Assembly: GCF_029024925.1 (NCBI RefSeq)
Contig: NZ_CP118962.1
Location: forward strand, 1,396,001-1,460,000
Origin: Enterococcus faecalis
GTDB lineage: Bacteria > Bacillota > Bacilli > Lactobacillales > Enterococcaceae
Length of the DNA: 64,000 nucleotides
Direction of reading: 5' to 3'
The notes beneath the pieces are model-generated. The model worked only from the letters and a program-made list of their open reading frames with translations, did not search any database and had not been told where the DNA came from. Positions 16,859 to 27,740 of this stretch are shown in pieces (position 1 is the first letter of the stretch; each line of letters begins with the position of its first letter). The position numbers and the translations under genes were made by a program.

Positions 16859-19330
16859 TTAGTTTGTTTGTTCTTCTTCAATCACTGCAGAATGCATCTC
16901 GTGGACTTCCATTACTTGGCCATCTTTTTGTTCATCGATGACAAAGGAACCGTTGGATGTTCGTTCACTGATTGGATAGTTTTTCGACTGAATAACTTCT
17001 TGTGTGCCTTTTTGCGTAGTAACTAATAAATCTAAATCGGTACTTTCAGACATAAAGACAACACGATGTGGATTTTTCTTCAATTCCCGTAAGACCATTA
17101 ATCCACGTTTTGCTCTTCCTAATTGTGTTAATTCTTGGGCTAACATGCGTTTAACACCGCCACGTTGGGTAACGATGACAATCGGTGTATCCCCTTCAGA
17201 ATGAACCAGTAAACCATTAACGACATAATCGTCTTCTTTGAGGTTCATTGATTTAACTCCAGCCGCTTTACTACCCACGACTGGTACTTCATATAATGGA
17301 TAACGTAAGCCAAAACCGCGATTGCTAACGAGGAAAACATCCAATAAGTCTTGATCATTTGTTAAATAAACATTGGTAATTTCATCTTGGTCTGATTTTA
17401 ATTTCATACAAGATGTCGGGCGGCTCTTATAAGTGCGCCAAGGCTCAAAATCAGCCATTTTGGTTTGTTTAATCATGCCAGCTTTTGTAATGAAAACAAA
17501 GGTTTTTGTCGGACTTAACTCTTTATAAGGATATACAGCAATAATCGATTCATCGATAGCAAGATTTAAAATGGTTTGAGAAATATGTTCGCCAATTTCT
17601 TTCCAGCGTAAATCTGGCAACTCATGGACGGGGCGATAGATCATATTCCCTTTATTTGTTACTAGTAAAAGATGATCTAATGTATTGACTTCGCCAGCAT
17701 ATAGTAAAAAGTCGCCTTCTTTCATGCCGATTTCTTCTGGTTTTGATGCTGTATAAGAACGAATATTACTCCGCTTGATATAGCCTTCGTGCGTCACAGT
17801 TACGACCACGTCTTCCTGCGCAACTAACACGGCTGTTTCAATCTTGATTTCTTGGATTTCCTCTTCAATTTGAGTTAAGCGCGGATTGCCATATTGCTTT
17901 TTAACTTCGCGAAGTTCTTTTTTCATGACTGAGAATAGTTCTTTTTCATTGTTTAAAATGTTCAATAACTCAGCAATTTGTTGTTCTAAAGTTTTCGCTT
18001 CTTCTTGTAAATCAGTAATATCCGTATTGGTTAAACGGTATAGCTGTAAAGTAACGATTGCTTCTGCTTGTTCTTCAGTAAACGCGTAGTCGGATACTAA
18101 GTTCTTCTTCGCATCTTTTTTATCTTTACTGCCACGAATTGTTGCAATCACTTTATCTAAGATAGACAATGCTTTAATTAAACCAGCAACAATATGCTCA
18201 CGTTTGCGAGCTTTGTCCAACTCAAATTGACAACGGTTAATGATAACTGATTTGCGATGCGTAATGTAACTTTCTAAAATCCGTTTTAGTCCCACTTGTT
18301 GCGGGGTCATGTTGTCAATGGCTACCATGTTAAAGTTGTAATTGATTTGCAATTCAGTGTTTTTAAATAGATAATTTAAAATACCTTCTGCATTGACATC
18401 TTTTTTTAGTTCAACAACAATTTGCAAGCCAGTTCTGTCACTTTCGTCACGAACTTCGGCAATGCCGTCTACTTTTTTATTTAAACGGATTTCATCCATC
18501 TTCTTCACTAGCGTTGCTTTATTGACTTCATAAGGAATTTCAGAAATGACAATTTGTTGTTTGCCGCCTTTTAAGGGCTCAATCTTTGTCTTCGCACGTA
18601 AAATTACTTTACCACGGCCGGTTTCGTAGGCTTTTTTAATTTCTGCTTTTCCTTGTAAGATCCCACCTGTTGGAAAATCTGGTCCTGGAATGTATTCCAT
18701 TAATTTCTCTAAACTTGCATTAGGATGATCAATTAAATACACGGTCCCATCAATAATTTCCGCTAAATTATGTGTAGGAATTTCTGTTGCATAACCTGCT
18801 GAAATCCCCGTTGAGCCATTTACCAATAAATTAGGATATTTGGCTGGTAAAACAGTGGGTTCTTTTTCTGTATCGTCAAAATTCCAGACGAAATCGACGG
18901 TATTTTTGTCGATATCTTTTAACAACTCACCACTTAACTGTGATAAACGAGCTTCTGTATAACGCATCGCCGCTGGTGGGTCGCCATCCATACTTCCGTT
19001 GTTTCCGTGCATTTCAATTAGTACTTCCCGTAATTTCCAGTCTTGACTTAGACGGACCATTGCTTCATAAATACTACTGTCGCCATGGGGATGATAATTC
19101 CCCATAATGTTTCCGACAGATTTTGCTGATTTACGAAAGCCTTTATCAAAGGTATTGCCGTCTTTATTCATTGAAAAGAGAATGCGGCGTTGTACTGGTT
19201 TTAGCCCATCTCGAATATCTGGTAGGGCCCGTTCTTGAATGATGTATTTGGAATATCTTCCAAAACGATCGCCCATTACTTCTTCAAGGGTTAATTCTTG
19301 AACTTCTTGGCGTTTTTCCAAAATTGTCAC
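16859..19330 (-). CDS. parC: DNA topoisomerase IV subunit A
   Basis: The 823-residue type IIA topoisomerase A subunit decatenates daughter chromosomes with ParE. The quinolone-determining region reads HPHGDSSIYEAMV, keeping the Ser and Glu of the susceptible form. The catalytic Tyr is in AMRYTEARL. C-terminal beta-pinwheel repeats follow. The GTG at 19330 is only 2 nt from AGGGAG, so the in-frame TTG at 19321 (8 nt away) may be the true start. It follows parE by 3 nt, so the two form an operon. Confidence 0.96.
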   Translation of the reverse strand: MTILEKRQEVQELTLEEVMGDRFGRYSKYIIQERALPDIRDGLKPVQRRILFSMNKDGNTFDKGFRKSAKSVGNIMGNYHPHGDSSIYEAMVRLSQDWKLREVLIEMHGNNGSMDGDPPAAMRYTEARLSQLSGELLKDIDKNTVDFVWNFDDTEKEPTVLPAKYPNLLVNGSTGISAGYATEIPTHNLAEIIDGTVYLIDHPNASLEKLMEYIPGPDFPTGGILQGKAEIKKAYETGRGKVILRAKTKIEPLKGGKQQIVISEIPYEVNKATLVKKMDEIRLNKKVDGIAEVRDESDRTGLQIVVELKKDVNAEGILNYLFKNTELQINYNFNMVAIDNMTPQQVGLKRILESYITHRKSVIINRCQFELDKARKREHIVAGLIKALSILDKVIATIRGSKDKKDAKKNLVSDYAFTEEQAEAIVTLQLYRLTNTDITDLQEEAKTLEQQIAELLNILNNEKELFSVMKKELREVKKQYGNPRLTQIEEEIQEIKIETAVLVAQEDVVVTVTHEGYIKRSNIRSYTASKPEEIGMKEGDFLLYAGEVNTLDHLLLVTNKGNMIYRPVHELPDLRWKEIGEHISQTILNLAIDESIIAVYPYKELSPTKTFVFITKAGMIKQTKMADFEPWRTYKSRPTSCMKLKSDQDEITNVYLTNDQDLLDVFLVSNRGFGLRYPLYEVPVVGSKAAGVKSMNLKEDDYVVNGLLVHSEGDTPIVIVTQRGGVKRMLAQELTQLGRAKRGLMVLRELKKNPHRVVFMSESTDLDLLVTTQKGTQEVIQSKNYPISERTSNGSFVIDEQKDGQVMEVHEMHSAVIEEEQTN

Positions 19331-19333
19331 TCC

Positions 19334-21403
<2,070 letters not shown>

Positions 21404-21513
21404 TTATACTTAGATTCTCGTTTAGTTAATAAGCGTACATTAACTATTTCTTAAAGAATTAGAAGAAGAGTGAGCGGGTTTCTTGCGTTTTCCGTTCGCT
21501 CCTTCTAAAACCA

Positions 21514-21542
21514 TCATTACAATAATACTCTATCTGGGTCAA
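21514..21542 (-). promoter_or_regulatory. possible parE promoter
   Basis: TTGACC (21537-21542), a 17-nt spacer and TAATGA (21514-21519) on the minus strand. The -35 overlaps the terminator of the preceding gene. Confidence 0.45.
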
Positions 21543-21577
21543 AAAAAAAAGAGCTTTCCGTTCAGGACGCTCTTTCT
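21542..21577 (-). terminator. terminator of the CoA-binding protein gene
   Basis: AAAGAGCGTCC / GGAAAGCTCTTT stem followed by ten T residues on the minus strand. Confidence 0.88.
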
Positions 21578-21595
21578 TTATAAAATTACACGTGT

Positions 21596-22024
21596 TTATT
21601 CAGCATCTGCCATTTTTGCCAATTCAATTTTAATACAACGGTTCATAATAACTTGACGACCTTCATTTAATAACAAGTTCGCTGCCTCTTCATTTTCCAA
21701 ACCTAGTTGGGCCCAAAAGACAGGCGCTTCTGTTTTCAATGTTTCTGCGGCCACTTCTGGCAAAAATTCACTCCGCCGAAAGACGTCAACAATATCAATC
21801 TTTTCAGGAATCTCTGTTAATGTCCCATAAACCGTTTCGCCAAGCACCGTTTCACCTTTTAAAACTGGATTGACAGGTAACACACGATAGCCATGTTGCT
21901 GTAAAATTTCCGCAATTTTGTAACTCGTGCGGTCGGGCTTGTTACTCAAACCAACTACCGCAATATTTTTTTCTTGTTTTAAAATATCAAAAATTTGATT
22001 TTGACTTGGATTCTCAAATGTCAT
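21596..22024 (-). CDS. CoA-binding domain protein (YccU-like)
   Basis: A 142-residue single-domain Rossmann protein of the succinyl-CoA-synthetase-like CoA_binding family. It has VVGLSNKPDRTSYKIAEILQ at the nucleotide-binding turn, then LPVNP and VDVFRRSE, all hallmarks of the stand-alone YccU/YneT group. The ATG has AAAGGGG upstream. The biochemical role is not established. It is just downstream of the eut operon on the same strand, with an 88-nt gap, and appears independent of it. Confidence 0.88.
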   Translation of the reverse strand: MTFENPSQNQIFDILKQEKNIAVVGLSNKPDRTSYKIAEILQQHGYRVLPVNPVLKGETVLGETVYGTLTEIPEKIDIVDVFRRSEFLPEVAAETLKTEAPVFWAQLGLENEEAANLLLNEGRQVIMNRCIKIELAKMADAE

Positions 22025-22112
22025 TCACTCAACCCCTTTTTTTCGTTCTTATCTATTATAACGCTGAGTAAAGGGTTTTGGCAAAATTATTCTCTGACTG
22101 CCGGTAAAATAA

Positions 22113-22556
22113 TTATTGGCTTTGCCAATCTGCTGGATAAGTCACGTAGACAAAGCGGGCATCACCCGTCACTGAAAATTGAATTTTGCTACTTTTCGGG
22201 ATTAAAATAATTTCGCCGGCTGTTGCAGAAATTTTACGTCCGTCAATCAGTATATCTAGTTGTCCTGAAATAATATAATCAATTTCATCGTATTCTAGTG
22301 TCCAATCGAAGGTGGTATCTTTCATCACCATTAAACCGCAACCAAGGCGCGGGCTTTCTTCTAAAGAAAACAGATCTTTTGTGTAAACAATGTCCGCTGG
22401 GTTGCCTGTATCTAAGCGATCGTCTTCTGTTACGTCGATTTCGGGTAATTTGATGGACATAATTCCACTTGGATCCACTTGTTTAGTCGGCATTAATTTT
22501 TCTGTGACAATTTGTCGAACAAGCGTTTCAATCATTTCACGATTTAATTCTGTCAT
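22113..22556 (-). CDS. eutQ: ethanolamine utilization protein EutQ (acetate kinase-like cupin)
   Basis: A 147-residue protein whose C-terminal two-thirds is a cupin barrel (TFDWTLEYDEIDYIISGQLDI..., AGEIILIPKSSKI). EutQ is reported elsewhere to have acetate kinase activity and to aid microcompartment assembly. The N-terminus NREMIETLVRQIVTEKL is a short amphipathic helix of the encapsulation-peptide kind. It is last gene of the eut operon, 12 nt after eutH. Confidence 0.92.
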   Translation of the reverse strand: MTELNREMIETLVRQIVTEKLMPTKQVDPSGIMSIKLPEIDVTEDDRLDTGNPADIVYTKDLFSLEESPRLGCGLMVMKDTTFDWTLEYDEIDYIISGQLDILIDGRKISATAGEIILIPKSSKIQFSVTGDARFVYVTYPADWQSQ

Positions 22557-22568
22557 ATTTACACCTCA

Positions 22569-23669
22569 TTATTTCACTTCTGTTTCGGGTTTCCCTAGCA
22601 TTCGATTTGCCATAAAGATAGCCACAAAAATGGCGGTAATCCCTCCAACTAATTTGCCAACAATCATTGGAAAAATCATTTCTTTTGCTACGCCTGCAGT
22701 AAAACCAAGGTGGTCACCTAAAACGAAAGAAGCCGAAACAGCAAAAGCGATATTAATAATTTTTCCTCGATTATCCATGTCTTTTAACATTTGGAACATA
22801 GGAATATTGTTAGCTAATGTAGCAACCATTCCTGCAGCCGCTACTTCATTCATTCCTAAAACTTTTCCTAGTTTCATCAATGGTTTATTAAAGACTTTCG
22901 TAATCACAGCTACTAAACAGAAAGCGCCAGCTAAAGTTAAAGCAATCCCGCCAACGACTTCAATTCCTTCAGTAACTGGTGCAATGCCAGGAATCACTGT
23001 AATTCCTAATAATAGTTGAATCGCCCCCACAACTAAACCAAAGATAGCGACAATCACTACGCCTTGACCAAAAATTTGGAAGCCTTTAATCATGCCTTTT
23101 GGCGCTAACCATAAACCTAAAATAATTAAAGCGGCAACAATAATAATTGGAATTAAGTTAGGAATAATCAATGACAATGGCATGCCCGCTGTTAAACCAC
23201 CTGCTAATAAACCAAAAGGAATTGTAATAATCCCGCTCAAAACACCCGTTGCTAAGAATTGTTGGTCGTCTTTTTGGATAATGCCAAGCGCTACTGGAAT
23301 TGTAAAGACTAACGTTGGCCCCATCATTGCGCCTAAGATTGCCCCCGCAAATAAACCAGCTTGTGGATCATTGGCTAATTGTTGCGCTAACGCAAAGCCG
23401 CCCATATCATTAGCCAATAAGGTTGTGGCAAACATTGCTGGATCAGCCCCTAGTAATTCATAGACAGGAACGACAATCGGACTTAAAAGATTGGCTAAGA
23501 CAGGCGCTAAAGTGATAATCCCTACCATAGAAAGCGCTAGAGAACCCATAGCCATAATCCCTTCCTCAAATTGCTCCCCTAAACCTAGTTTGTTGCCAAT
23601 ACATTTATCGATTCCTCCAATAATCATGAAAAGAACCATAATATACATAATAATTTCATTAATGCTCAT
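22569..23669 (-). CDS. eutH: ethanolamine permease EutH
   Basis: A 366-residue integral membrane protein with about ten to eleven hydrophobic segments throughout, of the EutH family that imports protonated ethanolamine at low concentration or pH. Characteristic segments are MGSLALSMVGIITLAP, ANDMGGFALA and GDHLGFTAGV. The start is ATG with GGACGAGAC upstream, 12 nt after the eutN stop. It is within the eut operon. Confidence 0.93.
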   Translation of the reverse strand: MSINEIIMYIMVLFMIIGGIDKCIGNKLGLGEQFEEGIMAMGSLALSMVGIITLAPVLANLLSPIVVPVYELLGADPAMFATTLLANDMGGFALAQQLANDPQAGLFAGAILGAMMGPTLVFTIPVALGIIQKDDQQFLATGVLSGIITIPFGLLAGGLTAGMPLSLIIPNLIPIIIVAALIILGLWLAPKGMIKGFQIFGQGVVIVAIFGLVVGAIQLLLGITVIPGIAPVTEGIEVVGGIALTLAGAFCLVAVITKVFNKPLMKLGKVLGMNEVAAAGMVATLANNIPMFQMLKDMDNRGKIINIAFAVSASFVLGDHLGFTAGVAKEMIFPMIVGKLVGGITAIFVAIFMANRMLGKPETEVK

Positions 23670-23681
23670 GTCTCGTCCTCC

Positions 23682-23945
23682 CTATTCGTCCTCTGTAGAA
23701 TCAATGACACCAACAATCATTGCATCAATTGGGACATTCGGATCTTCTGCCGAAATACGGGCAGCATTGCCTTGACTAATTAACACTTTGTCCCCGACAC
23801 CAGCTCCAGCGTTGTCAGCAGCAATTAAAAATCCTTGCTTTTCGTCCTCTTGATTCAAAATATCAACCATCATAAATTTCCAGCCATTTAATTTTTCATC
23901 TTTTCTTGTTGACCAAAGGCTACCAGTCACTTTTCCTAAAAGCAT
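23682..23945 (-). CDS. eutN: microcompartment vertex protein EutN
   Basis: An 87-residue EutN/CcmL-type protein that forms pentamers capping the vertices of the microcompartment. It has MLLGKVTGSLWSTRKDEKL at the start, FLIAADNAGAGVGDKVLISQG in the middle and the C-terminal DAMIVGVID. Length is normal. A good GGAGG site precedes the ATG, and eutH is 12 nt downstream. Confidence 0.94.
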   Translation of the reverse strand: MLLGKVTGSLWSTRKDEKLNGWKFMMVDILNQEDEKQGFLIAADNAGAGVGDKVLISQGNAARISAEDPNVPIDAMIVGVIDSTEDE

Positions 23946-23957
23946 CGTTTTTCCTCC

Positions 23958-24557
23958 TTACGTCAGCAATTGATGTTTCCTAGCATAATCTTTCGCTAAC
24001 GGGGTTAAATAGGCGTTTTTACTTAAAGAAACACCTGCTTCTGTCATTCTTATCAATTGTTTTTCAGTAATGTAGGTTCGTTTGGTCTCAGCCAAAGAAC
24101 GAAGTTGTTTTTGACAGGCCGCCTGAAACACAGCGTAATTTTCTGAATCATGATAAAAAATCAGCCCAAACTGTTGGCACATGTCCACGTTTTCCTGAAT
24201 CGTTTGTTTCAAACGATACTTCAATCGTGAATTTTTAGTCACTGAAGGTATTGGGGTTAAAACCAATACCGGCTTACCTTCAAATAAGAATGCTAAGATG
24301 TTTTTGACTAATTCATCCGTTTCCTGTAAATGCGCAATCGCATTTACTTGGGAAATCGTTAGCCTCTTTACAACCAAGCCTCGTGCTAGCTTCTGCTCCT
24401 TGGTTACCCAATTTACATCAGGAAAACGAACAAACATTTCTTCAGGAAATGCTTCTTTTGCTTCTGCTAAAGCCACTGAATAAGACGACGACAGCAATTG
24501 TTGGCAAATTCGATCAGTAATCTGTTGAATCAAATTTTCCATTTCAGAAACGTTCAT
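23958..24557 (-). CDS. uncharacterised eut-operon protein with C-terminal LTPxAK module
   Basis: A 199-residue protein that I recognise only as a conserved passenger of Firmicute eut operons (TIGR02536-like, from memory). It has an N-terminal amphipathic helix (MENLIQQITDRICQQLL) and a central Rossmann-like part (LFEGKPVLVLTPIPSV). The C-terminal module ITEKQLIRMTEAGVSLSKNA, then LTPLAKDYARKH, resembles the N-terminus of the EutT-like protein two genes away. The short helix suggests that it is packaged in the microcompartment. Enzymatic role unknown. Confidence 0.7.
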   Translation of the reverse strand: MNVSEMENLIQQITDRICQQLLSSSYSVALAEAKEAFPEEMFVRFPDVNWVTKEQKLARGLVVKRLTISQVNAIAHLQETDELVKNILAFLFEGKPVLVLTPIPSVTKNSRLKYRLKQTIQENVDMCQQFGLIFYHDSENYAVFQAACQKQLRSLAETKRTYITEKQLIRMTEAGVSLSKNAYLTPLAKDYARKHQLLT

Positions 24558-24571
24558 TGTCCTTCCTCCTT

Positions 24572-25207
24572 TTACTTAAGAATATAGCCACGAGCTCCTT
24601 TGGTTAAGCCGCAAGCGTTGGCTTCATCGTAGTCAATGTGCATGTACGTTGCAAATCGCGGACTGATTCGCACAACTACATCATCAAAGATTAACGGACG
24701 TGTGCCTTCCACTTTGACTTGCACAATTTGGCTATTGCTTACTTTATTTTTCAAGGCGTCTTCGGGTGTCATGTGAATATGACGTTTGGCAACAATTAAG
24801 CCGTGACTTAATGTCACAACTGCTGATCCGTTCATCAACGTGACGCCTGGCGTCCCTTCTGTCTTGCCACTCTCTCTAACTGGGGCGTTAATTCCTAAAA
24901 TACGTGTATCCGTCATAGAAACTTCGACTTGTGATTCGCTACGTTCAGGGCCTAAAATAACCACATTTTGAAAAAGTCCTTTAGGTCCAGCAACCGTAAT
25001 TCGTTCTTTACAAACAAACTGTCCAGGTTGTGATAAATCTTTCACTTTTGTTAGTTGATATCCTGGTCCAAATAATGCATCAATCTCTTGACGAGACAAA
25101 TGAACATGTCGGCCAGAAGCTTCAACTTCAAAAGTATTTTGTTGTTGTTGCTGAATTCGTTTAACAACTTCTTCAACAATTTCATTCATTGAATCCAATT
25201 TGTTCAT
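24572..25207 (-). CDS. pduL: microcompartment phosphotransacylase PduL/EutD type
   Basis: The 211-residue enzyme converts acetyl-CoA and phosphate to acetyl phosphate and recycles CoA inside the compartment. Zinc-binding and active-site motifs of the PduL family are SGRHVHLSRQEIDALFG and AKRHIHMTPEDA, with GPERSESQVEVSMTD between them. The N-terminal helix MNEIVEEVVKRIQQQQQ before the domain is a typical encapsulation peptide. It replaces the classical Pta-like EutD of enterobacteria. It lies 4 nt after the EutT-like gene. Confidence 0.93.
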   Translation of the reverse strand: MNKLDSMNEIVEEVVKRIQQQQQNTFEVEASGRHVHLSRQEIDALFGPGYQLTKVKDLSQPGQFVCKERITVAGPKGLFQNVVILGPERSESQVEVSMTDTRILGINAPVRESGKTEGTPGVTLMNGSAVVTLSHGLIVAKRHIHMTPEDALKNKVSNSQIVQVKVEGTRPLIFDDVVVRISPRFATYMHIDYDEANACGLTKGARGYILK

Positions 25208-25210
25208 CTC

Positions 25211-25780
25211 CTAGTTTCGTGATATTTCAGCCATGGTGCTAATTAATTCTGTAGCCCAAGCTTGAAAAAGTCCGAACAGTTGTGATTCTCCTTTTAACTG
25301 GAGAATAATTTTATCTAGTTGTAATTGAATTTCTTTTGAGGAATAGCGCCATTGTCTCTGTTGGTTAGTTAGAATAGTTACCTTTGATTCCAAAATGACT
25401 GGTTCCATTACAAGCGACTGTTCTAAAATAAATTTCTCTAACCACTGTTGTTGTTGTTCGAAATATAACCAACCTTCTGTTGATAACGCTTCATTCGTTA
25501 AGAAAGGCAAATACAATAGATGGCTTAAGTGCCGAATCTCATAAATTGTTTCTTTTGATAAATGTTCTTGTTTTTGTTTTTGTGAGGAGGCCTTCACTGA
25601 ATGAACCTCAGAAAGCAATGGGTTTGTTGAAGAGAAGCTGCTATTAATCCGATGCTCGCGTAGATAGCTTTTGGCGGCTGGCGTCAGAAAACTGCCTACA
25701 GGAAACACAAAATCCGTGCCATCTTCTAGTTCTTTTTTTAGCCTTTTGATGCGAAGCATATCTTCTGTAATAACTGTCAT
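25211..25780 (-). CDS. EutT-like protein lacking catalytic cysteines
   Basis: A protein of about 189 residues starting MTVITEDMLRIKRLKKEL, then FPVGSFLTPAAKSYLREH. This aligns with the N-terminal segment of EutT-type cobalamin adenosyltransferases. The whole protein contains no cysteine, so the His/Cys metal site needed for EutT activity is absent. A PduO-type adenosyltransferase is encoded elsewhere in the operon, so this is probably structural, regulatory or vestigial. ATG 25780 is chosen because AGGAGG lies inside the longer frame. Confidence 0.7.
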   Translation of the reverse strand: MTVITEDMLRIKRLKKELEDGTDFVFPVGSFLTPAAKSYLREHRINSSFSSTNPLLSEVHSVKASSQKQKQEHLSKETIYEIRHLSHLLYLPFLTNEALSTEGWLYFEQQQQWLEKFILEQSLVMEPVILESKVTILTNQQRQWRYSSKEIQLQLDKIILQLKGESQLFGLFQAWATELISTMAEISRN

Positions 25781-25847
25781 AACACCCCTCCTCAATGAAA
25801 GTTTAGGACAGAAGTAATGAACCTACCTCTGCCCCAAAAAATCAAAA

Positions 25848-26138
25848 TTATAATTCAGTTGTTGCGTGTGGTAAAATAGCGTCTACTTCTGTATGTGGAC
25901 GTGGAATTACATGGACAGATAATAATTCGCCAACACGTTCTGCTGCAGCAGCACCAGCATCTGTTGCTGCTTTCACGGCACCAACGTCACCGCGAACCAT
26001 TACTGTAACTAAACCGCCACCGACTTGTTCTTTTCCAATTAAAGTAACGTTTGCCGCTTTCACCATTGCATCGGCTGCTTCAACAGCACCTACTAAACCA
26101 CGAGTTTCGATCATTCCTAAAGCATTTGTACTTGACAT
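25848..26138 (-). CDS. eutM: microcompartment hexameric shell protein EutM
   Basis: A 96-residue single BMC-domain protein: [45 protein letters not shown] and [14 protein letters not shown]. This is the major hexamer forming shell facets. It has an AGGAGG site before ATG 26138. It is flanked by stem-loops on both sides, which may raise its relative mRNA abundance. Confidence 0.95.
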   Translation of the reverse strand: MSSTNALGMIETRGLVGAVEAADAMVKAANVTLIGKEQVGGGLVTVMVRGDVGAVKAATDAGAAAAERVGELLSVHVIPRPHTEVDAILPHATTEL

Positions 26139-26177
26139 TATAATTTCCTCCTAAGATGTATGTTTTATTTTTAAAAA

Positions 26178-26212
26178 TTTGGGACAATTAGCAATTTGAC
26201 TTAGGTCCCAAA
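26178..26212 (-). terminator. stem-loop between eutE and eutM
   Basis: Arms TTTGGGAC and GTCCCAAA with a 19-nt loop, followed on the minus strand by TTTTTAAAAA. It resembles a partial terminator or RNA-processing site; the operon must read through to express eutM and distal genes. No ANTAR-type hexaloop is present. Confidence 0.55.
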
Positions 26213-26261
26213 CCCTAAATCCAATAATTTATTTGTTTTACTCTTACTCGCTCGTTTCTTG

Positions 26262-27740
26262 TTAGTTTAAGCGAGCTAAAACTTGGGCTACCACGGCATT
26301 TACTAGTTCTTCTTGATTGGTTGTTTCACAAGAAGTAGCCACAGATGTGGTTGATGTTTGACCAAATTCTTGACGAATCTCTTCTAAATCACGCACGCCA
26401 TAAGCAACACGACGTAAATTGAACAGATTTTCAACCCCAATATTATCAGAAGTTGAGCTGCCACCAACTGCGCCACAACCAAGTGTTAATGCTGGCACTA
26501 AGTTAGTTGAAGCACCAATTCCGCCAAGTGTACCAGAGGTGTTAACAAGCAAACGAGAGACGGGTTTTCTTAAGCCAAATTCACGAATGACTTCTTTGTT
26601 TTCTGTGTGAATACCCATCGTATGACCCGCACCTTCACCTTTCAAAATTTCAATTGATAACGCGCAAGCTGCTTCCCAGTTTTCAACTGTATAGAAAGCA
26701 ATAATCGGTGCCAATTTTTCTCTTGAAAATGGATATTTCAAGCCTACATGTGTTTCCTCGGCAACAATTAAGCGGCGATCTTTTGGAATAGATAAACCAA
26801 CTAATGAAGCAATATGTTGAACGGAACGACCCACGATTTGCGGGTTCATTGTACCGTTTGGTCGTAAAATAAATTTAGCTAATTTGTCGGCTTCGGCTGG
26901 ACTTAAGAAATACGCTCCCTGCTTAATTAACTCTTCTTTGACCGCTTCACGGTTGACAGTTTCAACAATAATTGATTGTTCCGATGCACAAATTGTACCG
27001 TTATCGAAAGTTTTTGAATCCATTATTTGTTTCACTGCATGAGGAACATTTGCGCTTCGTTCGATGTAGGCTGGTCCATTACCAGGCCCAACACCGATTG
27101 CTGGTGTTCCAGAAGAGTACGCGGCTTTAACCATTGCGTTTCCACCAGTAGCTAAAATTAAATTTGTTTCTTTATTTTTCATTAATTCGCTGGTCGCTTG
27201 CATAGTTGGCGTTTTGATGACCGAGACACAACCTTCTGGTGCCCCTGCAGCAATAGCCGCTTTTTGGATAATTTCCACTGTTTCAATAATCGATTTCAAC
27301 GCATTGGGATGTGGTGAAAAAACAATGCTGTTGGCAGCTTTTAATGAAATTAATGCTTTGTAAATGACTGTTGATGTCGGGTTGGTAGAAGGAATTAATC
27401 CTGCAATCACACCAACTGGGACAGCAATTTCAGTGACTTTTTTGGCAGCATCATCATGGATCACACCAACTGTAGCTTTGTCCTTCATTTCGTCATATAC
27501 TACTTTTGAAGCGAAAGCATTTTTGATGATTTTATCTTCATAGATACCAAATCCTGTTTCTTCATTGGCCATTTTCGCTAACTTTTCTCGTTGGTTAAAT
27601 GTAGCCTCTGAAACCGCTTGGACAATCGCATCGATTTGTTTTTGCGAAAATGTTGCTAATACTTGCTGTGCCTCTTTGGCTTTTCTGATTAAATTTCTTG
27701 TTTCTTGGATGGAACGTAAGTCTTTATCTACTAATTCCAC
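26262..27740 (-). CDS. eutE: acetaldehyde dehydrogenase (CoA-acetylating) EutE
   Basis: The 492-residue ALDH-fold enzyme oxidises acetaldehyde with NAD+ and CoA to acetyl-CoA in the microcompartment. The catalytic Cys lies in FDNGTICASEQ near residue 249, and the cofactor motif GVGPGNGPAYIE is upstream. The core begins almost at residue 1, with no N-terminal packaging helix. Instead a Ser/Thr linker leads to a C-terminal helix EELVNAVVAQVLARL. The start is GTG 27740, overlapping the 3' end of the upstream shell gene by 10 nt. Confidence 0.94.
   Translation of the reverse strand: MELVDKDLRSIQETRNLIRKAKEAQQVLATFSQKQIDAIVQAVSEATFNQREKLAKMANEETGFGIYEDKIIKNAFASKVVYDEMKDKATVGVIHDDAAKKVTEIAVPVGVIAGLIPSTNPTSTVIYKALISLKAANSIVFSPHPNALKSIIETVEIIQKAAIAAGAPEGCVSVIKTPTMQATSELMKNKETNLILATGGNAMVKAAYSSGTPAIGVGPGNGPAYIERSANVPHAVKQIMDSKTFDNGTICASEQSIIVETVNREAVKEELIKQGAYFLSPAEADKLAKFILRPNGTMNPQIVGRSVQHIASLVGLSIPKDRRLIVAEETHVGLKYPFSREKLAPIIAFYTVENWEAACALSIEILKGEGAGHTMGIHTENKEVIREFGLRKPVSRLLVNTSGTLGGIGASTNLVPALTLGCGAVGGSSTSDNIGVENLFNLRRVAYGVRDLEEIRQEFGQTSTTSVATSCETTNQEELVNAVVAQVLARLN

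Noticed and set aside
22390-23019. Long plus-strand open frame opposite eutQ/eutH
   Set aside because: A low-complexity translation (Pro/Ile/Thr-rich) typical of the antisense of a hydrophobic membrane protein; the minus-strand genes have full family matches.
26178-26212. A fifth EutV dual hairpin upstream of eutM
   Set aside because: The stem has a 19-nt loop and no A1/G4 hexaloop, so it does not fit the ANTAR rule.
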